Assembly (NCBI RefSeq): GCF_003751505.1
Contig: NZ_RJVB01000006.1
Location: 62,001-126,000, forward strand
Length of the DNA stretch: 64,000 nt
Source of the DNA: Erwinia sp. JUb26
GTDB taxonomy: Bacteria; Pseudomonadota; Gammaproteobacteria; Enterobacterales; Enterobacteriaceae
Reading direction: 5' to 3'
The notes beneath the pieces are model-generated. The model made no database searches, was not told where the DNA came from, and was given only the letters and a program-made list of their open reading frames with translations. Both the position numbers and the translations under genes were made by a program. Shown here in pieces: positions 19,452-27,908 of this stretch; the stretch's first letter is position 1, and each line of letters opens with the position of its first letter.

Positions 19452-19517
19452 ACTGTATCCCGCCGTTTCAGGCGGTCTGTAAGAGGGTTTCGCTTTAGGG
19501 GGATAAGGCAGACTTAT
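19452..19517 (-). promoter_or_regulatory. Nac-type operator and -10 element before pxpB
   Basis: ATAAG-N5-CTTAT (19503-19517) is a perfect inverted repeat and matches ATA-N9-TAT. The minus-strand TACAGT at 19452-19457 lies 58 bases from its centre in the context GGGATACAGT. The arrangement repeats that at 16334-16399 exactly. The rest of the 19404-19724 gap holds no gene that I can support. Confidence 0.65.
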
Positions 19518-19724
19518 TACCGAAAAACGACGACGATTGACCGGCGCGGGTCAGGCACGCGGACGCGCGTTATCGCCCGTTTAATGACGGAGGTGGGAGG
19601 ACAGATACGGGGATCACCCGCCCGGAAAAGGGGCAGCAGCGTGGTGACTTCGGCGGCCGTTGGAACAGCGGCGTGGTGACTGCGGCCACCCGTCAGAACG
19701 GGCTGGCGGCCGCATCGTGTGATG

Positions 19725-20648
19725 TCAGCTGACCAGGGTCAGCGGTCGGTTGTCGTGGGTGCGTTCGGCCATCAGCGACAGCAGGATCTTCTTCACCGCC
19801 TCGGCAGGCTGGGAGAGCGGCAGATGGTCGGAGGTGCAGAACGACAGCGGTGCCTGAATGCCCGGATCAATGATTTTCGACATCCGCGCGCGGGACTGTT
19901 TCACCATATTGCGGGCGATAGACTCCGGCAGAATGGTCGCGCCGAGGTTGCCCTCCAGCGCCTGCGCCAGGGTGGTAGCCGATTCGATTTCGCACTTCAC
20001 CTTATAGGAGAGGTTTTTCTGCACGAAGGCTTCGTCCACCAGCTTGCGCATGATGTTGTACGGGCGCGGCAGGAACAGCTCAAGATGGGCGATCTGCTCC
20101 AGCGTGACGGTTTTACCGAAGCTGATTTCACTCTGCGGCGTCACCAGGTAGAGATCCTCTTTCATCAACGGAATAAAGGCCAGTCCGTGGATCTGACGAT
20201 TACCGTACAGCACCGCCATATCCATGCGCCCGCTCATAATCAGCTCGCTGAGGGTGGTGCCAAAGCTCTCGTTGAAATAGAGCAGGATGCCGGGATGCTG
20301 TTTACGCACCTCCTCCATCAGCGGCAGCGCCAGCAGCGAGGCGGCGGTACCCGGTGCCAGGCCAACGGACACCTGGCCGCTCAGCGCCAGGCCCGCACCG
20401 TCGATGGCGCTCTGCGCCTGCTCACACTGGCGCAGTATCGCCTGGGCGTGGGCATAAAGGATGCTGCCCGCTTCGGTCGGCGTCACGCCGCGCTTGGTGC
20501 GGATCAGCAGCTGCTGTTTGACTTCGCTTTCCAGCGAGGCCAACTGCTGGCTGAGGGCTGGCTGGGCGATATGCAGAATATCGGCCGCCTGAGTCAAACT
20601 GCCAACGTCGACAATTTTGATGAAGTAGCGGAGCCGCCTGAGATTCAT
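19725..20648 (-). CDS. nac: Nac-type LysR regulator
   Basis: LysR-type regulator of 307 aa. The start is taken at MNLRRLRYF (20648) with a GAGAGG site seven bases before it. The N-terminal winged helix reads GSLTQAADILHIAQPALSQQ, and IRTKRGVTPTEAGSILYAHA, VSVGLAPGTAAS and ILLSL near the end match Klebsiella Nac from memory. Nac couples sigma-54/NtrC signals to sigma-70 promoters under nitrogen limitation. It has a sigma-54-like promoter (20702-20717) and stands upstream of pxp genes carrying ATA-N9-TAT sites. It could be the true nac or a paralogue, so the symbol is tentative. Confidence 0.8.
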   Translation of the reverse strand: MNLRRLRYFIKIVDVGSLTQAADILHIAQPALSQQLASLESEVKQQLLIRTKRGVTPTEAGSILYAHAQAILRQCEQAQSAIDGAGLALSGQVSVGLAPGTAASLLALPLMEEVRKQHPGILLYFNESFGTTLSELIMSGRMDMAVLYGNRQIHGLAFIPLMKEDLYLVTPQSEISFGKTVTLEQIAHLELFLPRPYNIMRKLVDEAFVQKNLSYKVKCEIESATTLAQALEGNLGATILPESIARNMVKQSRARMSKIIDPGIQAPLSFCTSDHLPLSQPAEAVKKILLSLMAERTHDNRPLTLVS

Positions 20649-20701
20649 TGTCATACCTCTCGTCACCGGACAGAATGTTAAGAAAAAGTGAACGGAAGTG
20701 T

Positions 20702-20717
20702 AGCAAGATCCGGACCA
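20702..20717 (-). promoter_or_regulatory. sigma-54 promoter of the Nac-type gene
   Basis: On the minus strand TGGTCCGGATCTTGCT has GG-N10-GC and the TTGC of the -12 box. Only two of the conserved -24 bases differ from TGGCACG. Initiation would give a leader of about 40 bases before the Nac start codon. Confidence 0.6.
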
Positions 20718-20838
20718 GCCTGAGTGTTAACTGCCCCGCAAAGCCGGATGACAAAAAAGTTAATATGTAAAACAGTGAGATAGATCGTGTTATTTCGCTA
20801 TCCAGCCATTTATCAACTGCTTGCTTCCCGCAGCGCCC

Positions 20839-20845
20839 TGCACCA
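20839..20845. promoter_or_regulatory. NtrC half-site
   Basis: TGCACCA is a perfect NtrC half-site about 150 bases upstream of the predicted sigma-54 start. The opposite half is poor (three of seven). The 20649-20976 gap therefore holds the Nac promoter region, and no gene is seen in it. Confidence 0.35.
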
Positions 20846-20976
20846 TTGCGGGGAGTTTTACTTATCACTGGGCCCCATCCATAAGCTTTTGCTCTTGAAT
20901 CAGAACAAACTCCTCTTAACCGTCGTCCGCCGCTTATTCGTAACGTAGAGGCATCCCGGAACAGACTGGAGTGACC

Positions 20977-22185
<1,209 letters not shown>

Positions 22186-22203
22186 TCGATCAGGAGAATC
22201 GCT

Positions 22204-22896
22204 ATGCCCGCAGGAAACCGTATTTTCTTACAACGTAATCTCGAAGCCGCTGGCTACGTCGAGGCCTTCCGCACGCTGCCCGCCGCCGTGGTGGCCGACT
22301 GCATGAGCCGCCTGCCCGCGCTGTCCGGTGAAATTCGCCTGATGAGCGCCCCGCGCAACGCAGTAATGTGCGGCCTGGCGGTCACCGTTAAGGCCCGCTC
22401 CGGCGACAATCTGATGCTGCACAAGGCGATGGATATGGCCGGTAAAGACGATGTGATCGTGGTGTCCAACGAAGGCGATCGCAGCCAGGCGCTGATGGGC
22501 GAAGTGATGACCACCTGGGCCCGCCAGCGTGGTATTGAGGGGCTGGTGCTGGACGGCCCGATCCGCGATATCGAAGGCATCGGCAAGATGGATTACCACC
22601 TGTATGCGGCCGCCATCACCCCCGGCGGCCCGTATAAAGACGGCCCCGGCGAAATCAACGTGCCGATCGCCTGCGGTAATATTCACGTGTCGCCGGGCGA
22701 CATTATCCTCGGCGACCACGACGGGGTGATCGTCATCCCGCACGGCGATGCGGCGCAGATTCTGGAAGCGGCGCAGGCCTATCTGATCGTCGACGAGCGC
22801 AACTTCGAGCTGGCGAAGCGCGGCGAGCTGGAGCGCGGCTGGATTGATGAGACGCTGAAAAACAAGCAGGTGGAGATTATCGACGGGCGATTCTAG
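22204..22896 (+). CDS. RraA-family protein (HMG/CHA aldolase-like)
   Basis: Protein of 230 aa of the RraA/dimethylmenaquinone-methyltransferase-like fold. LVLDGPIRDIEGI near residue 118 holds the Asp-Gly...Arg-Asp elements seen in catalytic 4-hydroxy-4-methyl-2-oxoglutarate aldolases, and GDHDGVIVIPHG near 175 is another family mark. An aldolase/oxaloacetate decarboxylase role suits its place after an aminotransferase that would make an oxo acid, but regulation of RNase E cannot be excluded. AGGAG precedes the ATG. Confidence 0.8.
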   Translation: MPAGNRIFLQRNLEAAGYVEAFRTLPAAVVADCMSRLPALSGEIRLMSAPRNAVMCGLAVTVKARSGDNLMLHKAMDMAGKDDVIVVSNEGDRSQALMGEVMTTWARQRGIEGLVLDGPIRDIEGIGKMDYHLYAAAITPGGPYKDGPGEINVPIACGNIHVSPGDIILGDHDGVIVIPHGDAAQILEAAQAYLIVDERNFELAKRGELERGWIDETLKNKQVEIIDGRF

Positions 22897-22929
22897 GCGG
22901 TAAAAGAACACTATCCTGTGTTGATAACA

Positions 22930-22953
22930 GGCACCCATAACGGGTGCCTTTTT
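22930..22953 (+). terminator. Rho-independent terminator after the RraA-family gene
   Basis: GGCACCC-ATAAC-GGGTGCC followed by five T. It ends just before the stop codon of the convergent dehydrogenase gene. Confidence 0.85.
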
Positions 22954-22955
22954 CG

Positions 22956-23903
22956 TTATGCAACCGGCGTAATGGCTTTGCCGTGAGCGAACCACGAGGC
23001 GAGATTATCCGCCACGTTTTGTGCCATCGCCTGCCGCGTTTCCACCGTGGCGCTGGCGATATGCGGGGTCAGTACCGTATTTTCCAGCGCGAAAAAGCGC
23101 GGATCGATTGCCGGTTCACCTTCGAACACATCCAGCCCCGCGCCGGCGATGGTGTGATTTTCCAGCGCGGCGATCAGATCGTCGTCATTCACCACCGCAC
23201 CGCGCGCGACGTTAATCAGCACACCCTGCGATCCCAGTGCGTGAAGCACCTCGCGATCGACCACTTTGTAGTTACGCGCATCACCCGGCACCGCCAGCAC
23301 CAGTACATCGCTGAACAGCGCCAGCTGATGCAGATCGCCAAAGCGCTGCCAGCCGGGTTCATCACTCTGGCGGCTGTTGCAGTAGCCGATGTGCATATCG
23401 AAGGCGGCGCAGCGTCGGGCAATGGCTGAGCCGATGCGCCCCAGCCCAAGGATGCCGACGCGCTTGCCGCTGAGCTTGCTGCCTAGCACCGGCGGCCGGT
23501 TTGCCCACTCGCCCGCGCGCAGGAAGGCATCCTGCGCCACGATCTGCCGCGAGACGCTGAGCATCAGCGCCAGCGCCAGGTCGGCGACGTCATCGGTGAG
23601 GATATCGGCGGTAACGGTAACGGTAATGCCGCGATCGCGGGCGGCGGCCAGATCGATGGCGTCGGTCCCCACGCCGAACACGGCAATCACTTCCAGCGCC
23701 GGTAACGCGGCCATCACGTCAGCTGCCAGCCCGACGTCGCCACGGGTAGCGACCGCGCGGATAGTCTGGCCGTGCTGCTGTAGCCAGGCCGCCGCATCCG
23801 GCTGCTCGTACAGACGATGGCACTGGTAGTCGCGGTGCAGCATCTCGCTCAGCGCGGGCATCAGCGGCTGGATAATCAGTATCTGTTGTTTCATTGCGGG
23901 CAT
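22956..23903 (-). CDS. D-isomer-specific 2-hydroxyacid dehydrogenase
   Basis: NAD(P)-dependent dehydrogenase of 315 aa. The nucleotide-binding motif GLGRIGSAIARR is near residue 148, VNVARGAVV near 222 (read as INVARGAVV), ENHTIAGAGLDVFEGEP near 245, and the catalytic His is in TPHIASAT near 280. It is related to glyoxylate/hydroxypyruvate reductases. Its upstream gap has a candidate Nac-type site (23984-23998). The substrate cannot be named. Confidence 0.87.
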   Translation of the reverse strand: MPAMKQQILIIQPLMPALSEMLHRDYQCHRLYEQPDAAAWLQQHGQTIRAVATRGDVGLAADVMAALPALEVIAVFGVGTDAIDLAAARDRGITVTVTADILTDDVADLALALMLSVSRQIVAQDAFLRAGEWANRPPVLGSKLSGKRVGILGLGRIGSAIARRCAAFDMHIGYCNSRQSDEPGWQRFGDLHQLALFSDVLVLAVPGDARNYKVVDREVLHALGSQGVLINVARGAVVNDDDLIAALENHTIAGAGLDVFEGEPAIDPRFFALENTVLTPHIASATVETRQAMAQNVADNLASWFAHGKAITPVA

Positions 23904-23983
23904 CCTTATTAACGTAGGGTTCAGAACGTTAATAAACTAGCGGAATTCCGCCGTGGCCCCCGCAAGGTTACGCTTATCGTCAG

Positions 23984-23998
23984 ATAGGATTCGCTTAT
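23984..23998. promoter_or_regulatory. third Nac-type site, before the dehydrogenase
   Basis: ATAGG-N5-CTTAT fits ATA-N9-TAT but has one mismatch from the ATAAG arm. A weak TAGTTT lies about 57 bases further in the minus-strand direction, close to the 58-base spacing seen at the other two sites. Confidence 0.35.
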
Positions 23999-24011
23999 CA
24001 TGCACGCGAAA

Positions 24012-24515
24012 TCACCCGGCGCGCGCAGCGGCGATCAGCCCGTCCAGCCACTGCTGATGGCCGTTGATCATCGGGTTAGGTCGGGCGCTGGCCAGCTCAA
24101 CCGCCGGTTTACCGTTCTGGGTTTCCTGAGTCAGCAGACGCACCCTGTCCCCCGGTAGCGCCTCAATCAGCCAGGCGTGATGCACATCCAGCCGACTGTC
24201 GCCCTCGCCGCACCCGCCGTGCCAGGCAATACGCGCCGCACCACCGACTTCCGGCGCGACGAATTCGTTGACTTCGCTTTCCACCACAAAGCCGAAGGTG
24301 GTGAAGCGGAAACGTGCCCCCTCGGTCAAATACGGGCCGCTGCCGTCGTGGAACTGAATATCGCTGGCGTTGCTGTAATAACCGGGCCAGGCGGCGGTAT
24401 CAATCAGTTTGTCCCACAGCGCCGCGACGCTGAGGCCGGTGATAATCATTTCGTTGCTGGCGAAGTTGTCGCTAAAACCAGGAATGTAGCCCTGCGGCCA
24501 GTGAATGGCATTCAT
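24012..24515 (-). CDS. SRPBCC-domain protein
   Basis: Small cytoplasmic protein of 167 aa with the hydrophobic-ligand-binding fold of the polyketide cyclase/AHSA1 type (SAALWDKLIDTAAWPGYYSNASDIQF). The start at 24515 has GAGAGGAA upstream and is preferred over one 93 bases earlier. It is divergent from a LysR gene, so it may be under its control. No catalytic function can be assigned. Confidence 0.7.
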   Translation of the reverse strand: MNAIHWPQGYIPGFSDNFASNEMIITGLSVAALWDKLIDTAAWPGYYSNASDIQFHDGSGPYLTEGARFRFTTFGFVVESEVNEFVAPEVGGAARIAWHGGCGEGDSRLDVHHAWLIEALPGDRVRLLTQETQNGKPAVELASARPNPMINGHQQWLDGLIAAARAG

Positions 24516-24623
24516 GAAGATTCCTCTCGGTGAGTCTGGTCGGCCAGTGCGCGGGATGCGCCTGCCGAAAACCACGGCATAATGCGTGGCACGGTGGTAT
24601 AAAACCAATCAGCATTTTTTATT

Positions 24624-24650
24624 TCAGATATTATTTCTTGTGATATCTGA
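24624..24650. promoter_or_regulatory. palindromic operator candidate for the LysR gene
   Basis: TCAGATAT-N11-ATATCTGA is a perfect 8-bp inverted repeat in the 157-base gap between the SRPBCC gene and the divergent LysR gene. Confidence 0.5.
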
Positions 24651-24672
24651 CCCATTAGCCGCCGGGGAGTCG

Positions 24673-25572
24673 ATGAGTAGCCCACTACGCACGCTGGATT
24701 TAAATCTGTTGAAAACGCTGGATGCGCTGCTGGATGAACGCAGCGTGACGCGGGCCGCACTGCGTTTGTCGCTGACGCAACCGGCGGTGAGCGCGATGCT
24801 CAATCGCCTGCGCGAGCATTTTGACGATCCGCTATTTACCCGCGGCCAGCACGGCATCAATCCAACGCTGCGTGCGCTGGCGCTGGCCGTTCCGCTAAAA
24901 CAAATCCTCGGCGACATCGATCGGATGCTCCAGCCCGAAGCGTTTGATGCCGCCAGCTCGCAGATGTCGCTGAACATCGCCGCGACCGATTACGCCCTGA
25001 GCGCGGTGGCGGTGCCGTTTATTGCCGCGCTGCGCCAGCAGGCTCCCGGCGTGCGGGTGAGCGTGCAGCCGGTGGAAAGCGATCGGCTGGCCGTACAGAT
25101 GGAGCGCGGCGAGGTTGATATGGCGCTGCTGACTCCGGACATCACCCCTGCCGATCTGCACGCACGTCATCTGTTTGACGAGCAGTACGTCTGCCTGCTG
25201 CGGCCCGATCACCCGGCCCTGCTGCACGGCGAGCTGTCGCTGGATAACTTCTGCTCGCTGGACCACGTGCTGGTTTCGCACAGCGGGCGTGAGTTTCGCG
25301 GTGTGACCGACCAGGCGCTAGCCGCAATTGGCCGTCAGCGACGGGTGACGCTGGCAGTAAACAGTTTCCTGGTGCTGCCGCAGATCCTGCGCAGTAGCGA
25401 TTTGATTGCCGTGGTCCCGCGCAGGCTGGCAGAATCTACCGACGGTTTACTGCGGGTGCCGCCTCCGATCGCGGTTGCAGGCTTTAGCAAAACCCTGGTC
25501 TGGCACGAACGCAGCCATCGCGATCCCGGCCATCGCTGGCTGCGTAACCTTCTTTTTACCGCACTGAGCTGA
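24673..25572 (+). CDS. LysR-family regulator
   Basis: LysR-type regulator of 299 aa. The start at 24673 is chosen for its GGGGAG site and the family-typical N-terminus (LRTLDLNLLKTLDALLDERS), as in NodD/LeuO-like members. The helix-turn-helix lies at residues 20-40 (SVTRAALRLSLTQPAVSAM). It is divergent from the SRPBCC gene and 123 bases before the flavin reductase gene. One or both are likely targets. Confidence 0.87.
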   Translation: MSSPLRTLDLNLLKTLDALLDERSVTRAALRLSLTQPAVSAMLNRLREHFDDPLFTRGQHGINPTLRALALAVPLKQILGDIDRMLQPEAFDAASSQMSLNIAATDYALSAVAVPFIAALRQQAPGVRVSVQPVESDRLAVQMERGEVDMALLTPDITPADLHARHLFDEQYVCLLRPDHPALLHGELSLDNFCSLDHVLVSHSGREFRGVTDQALAAIGRQRRVTLAVNSFLVLPQILRSSDLIAVVPRRLAESTDGLLRVPPPIAVAGFSKTLVWHERSHRDPGHRWLRNLLFTALS

Positions 25573-25695
25573 GGCGACGATCGGTCAGAGCGTTCCGCAC
25601 ATACGGCTTAGCGATTATGCGTGGCCATCGCTTACCGTGATCGCCACTTATCGACAGGCCACGTGTTCGTCGATCTTTTATTACTGAGGTTATCT

Positions 25696-26796
25696 ATGTC
25701 TGCGCTTTTTACCCCGTTTAAACTGAAAGACGTTACGCTACGTAACCGCATTGCGGTACCGCCAATGTGCCAGTACAGCGCCGTTGACGGCCTGACTAAC
25801 AACTGGCATCAGGTTCACTATCCGGCGATCGCCCGTGGCGGCGCGGGTCTGGTGATTGTGGAAGCCACCGCCGTTTCACCCGAGGGCCGCATCACGCCGG
25901 CCTGCACCGGGCTGTGGAACGATGAACAGGCGGAAGGCATGGCGCGTATTGCGGCATCGATTAAGGCGGCGGGTTCCGTTCCGGGTATTCAGATTGGTCA
26001 CGCCGGTCGCAAGGCCAGCGCCAACCGTCCGTGGGAAGGCGACGATCATATTGCCGAAGGCGACAGCCGCGGCTGGCAGACCATTGCCCCTTCCGCCATT
26101 GCGTTCGGCCATCATCTGCCAAAGGTGCCGCAGGCGATGACGCTGGATGATATTAACCGGGTGAAAAGCGACTTCGTTGCCGCCGCCCGCCGCGCGCGCG
26201 ATGCCGGCTTTGAGTGGCTGGAGCTGCACTTTGCCCACGGCTATCTGGCGCAGAGCTTCTTCTCCGCGCATTCCAACCAGCGTACCGACAGCTATGGTGG
26301 CGATTTTGCCGGCCGCAGCCGCTTCCTGCTGGAAACCCTGGCCGCCGTACGTGAGGTGTGGCCGGAGAATCTGCCGCTGACCGCGCGTTTCGGCGTGCTG
26401 GAGTATGACGGCCAGGACGAGCAGACGCTGAACGAGTCGATTGAGCTGACGCGCCTGATGCATCAGGGCGGGCTGGATCTGCTGAACGTCAGCGTAGGCT
26501 TTACCGTTGCGGAAACCAACATTCCGTGGGGCCCGGGCTTCCTGGCGCCGATTGCCGAGCGCGTGCGTCGCGAGGCCGGTCTGCCGGTGGCGTCGTCCTG
26601 GGGCGTGGAGCAGGCGGAAGTGGCGGAGCGGGTGATTGCCGATCGGCAGATGGATTTGGTGATGATTGGTCGCGCGCATCTGGCGAATCCGCACTATCCG
26701 TATTATCTGGCGAAGAAGCTGAACGTTGAGGATCCGTCGTGGGTGCTGCCAGCGCCGTATGCGCACTGGCTGGCGCGTTATCGTTTAGCTGATTAA
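25696..26796 (+). CDS. old yellow enzyme, YqjM class
   Basis: FMN-dependent NAD(P)H oxidoreductase of 366 aa. The ATG at 25696 has TGAGGT upstream, and an earlier start at 25621 is rejected because its first 25 codons are unlike the family. AVPPMCQYSA near residue 20 is the YqjM/XenA class mark with a flavin-contacting Cys. HFAHGYLAQSFFS near 180 holds the substrate-binding His pair, and VSSWGV with the C-terminal MIGRAHLANPHYPY completes the barrel. It reduces activated alkenes in known members. The natural substrate is unknown. Confidence 0.9.
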   Translation: MSALFTPFKLKDVTLRNRIAVPPMCQYSAVDGLTNNWHQVHYPAIARGGAGLVIVEATAVSPEGRITPACTGLWNDEQAEGMARIAASIKAAGSVPGIQIGHAGRKASANRPWEGDDHIAEGDSRGWQTIAPSAIAFGHHLPKVPQAMTLDDINRVKSDFVAAARRARDAGFEWLELHFAHGYLAQSFFSAHSNQRTDSYGGDFAGRSRFLLETLAAVREVWPENLPLTARFGVLEYDGQDEQTLNESIELTRLMHQGGLDLLNVSVGFTVAETNIPWGPGFLAPIAERVRREAGLPVASSWGVEQAEVAERVIADRQMDLVMIGRAHLANPHYPYYLAKKLNVEDPSWVLPAPYAHWLARYRLAD

Positions 26797-26808
26797 CAAC
26801 CTGATAGG

Positions 26809-27176
26809 GTGTGCCCCCGGTTTTGCCGGTGACTTCAGAGCCTCAGCCGACGGGGTGTGCCCCCCGCCCGGGCGGTCCTCGCGCCGCTTCGCGGTGCCTT
26901 CACTTCGTTCGTCAGCCGGACGGACCGCCACAGACGCGCGTCCTGCGTTGTTGGGCGGTTTTGCCGGTGACTGTAGTGGCAAAGCCAACGGGGTGTGCCC
27001 CCGCCCGGGCGGTCCTCGCGCCGCTTCGCGGTACCTTCACTTCGTTCGTCAGCCTGACGGACCGCCACAGACGCGCGTCCTGCGCGGCTGTGCCTTTCGC
27101 CTGCGTCCATGCAGGCGAATCCTGGCTTCCTCGCTCCATTCAGCGCTGCGGATTGCCCGTTCGGGGGCACACCCCG
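26809..27176. repeat. tandem 138-bp intergenic repeat with inverted ends
   Basis: Two near-identical copies start at 26821 and 26959 (period 138) and match over about 125 bp each. Both contain a GGCGGTCC...GGACCGCC inverted pair around a GC-rich core (26866-26901 and 27003-27038). The block is bounded by GGGTGTGCCCCC at the left and the inverted GGGGGCACACCC near 27165-27176. A third core copy lies inverted at 27704-27737. No protein-coding frame is convincing. Confidence 0.75.
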
Positions 27177-27244
27177 TCTGCTTTTTGCATAAGTGTTGTC
27201 TGGCAGAAAAAGGCGAACGACGATTGCAGCGATCAATTCCGGAA

Positions 27245-27293
27245 TCAGAACTCAGAACTCAGAACTCAGAGCTCAGAGCTCAGAGCTCAGAAC
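27245..27293. repeat. heptamer tandem array TCAGAAC/TCAGAGC, seven copies
   Basis: Seven uninterrupted heptamers: three TCAGAAC, three TCAGAGC, one TCAGAAC. A related heptamer array is at 30751-30841 on the other side of the TonB gene. Confidence 0.9.
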
Positions 27294-27403
27294 TTAGATT
27301 TTCGATATCCAGTAAAGTGGATCCAAGGTTTAGACTCTGTAGTTACTGAGAATGCGTCCGCTTATCCAATCGCTTTAAGGTGTTAGAAGCCTGTCATTTC
27401 AAG

Positions 27404-27757
27404 AGTAGAATCCAGACTTAAGCAGCCAGCATAATGTAGTAAAGGCACGGCCTCTGCGGTTAAAGAGCCAGCATCCCCCTGTCCAGTAACCTGAAGGATG
27501 AAAATCTAGTCGATTAGAGAACAGCATCGAGACTTAAGCAGCGAGCACAGCGTATTAAAGGCCCGGCCTCTGCGGTTACCGGGCAATCCACAGCGCTGAG
27601 GTGGAGGCGACGAGCCAGGAGACGCCAACAGGACGTTGGCGTCAGGCGTGGCGCGGGCAGGACGCCCGCTCCAAGCCGGTCCGGAAGGCGAGAAGCCGTA
27701 ATCGAAGGCACCGCAAAGCGGCGCGAGGACCGCCCGGTAACCGCAGAGGCCGGGCCT
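27404..27757. repeat. second repeat block with 26-bp inverted repeat
   Basis: A perfect 26-bp inverted repeat has arms 27559-27584 and 27732-27757, enclosing about 147 bp. A diverged direct copy of its left flank lies about 116 bp upstream (around 27418-27465 against 27533-27580). The enclosed part has a short hairpin (27621-27643) and an inverted copy of the 138-bp-unit core (27704-27737). The whole of 26797-27908 has no gene I can support. Confidence 0.75.
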
Positions 27758-27823
27758 GAATCACCCAGACTCGAAGCAACAAGCCATGAAGGCTCGGAGC
27801 CAGCACCGCCGTTATCGCATGCT

Positions 27824-27857
27824 TAAAAAAACCGCTATCCCCAAAGAGACAGCGGCT
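27824..27857 (-). terminator. terminator of the TonB-dependent receptor gene
   Basis: A hairpin with CCGCT/AGCGG ends and a long loop, with a T run on the minus strand (27825-27830), about 50 bases after the receptor stop. Confidence 0.6.
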
Positions 27858-27908
27858 TCAAACTTCACTAAGCGAGCAAAAACCTAACCCGATAACTGAC
27901 CGACCTCA

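Noticed and set aside
27245..27293. Possible CRISPR array
   Set aside because: Units are 7 bases with no spacers and no cas genes are near.
26811..27386. Frames of 100-190 codons in the 1.1-kb gap
   Set aside because: They follow the 138-bp repeat on both strands with no ribosome sites and no recognisable domain.
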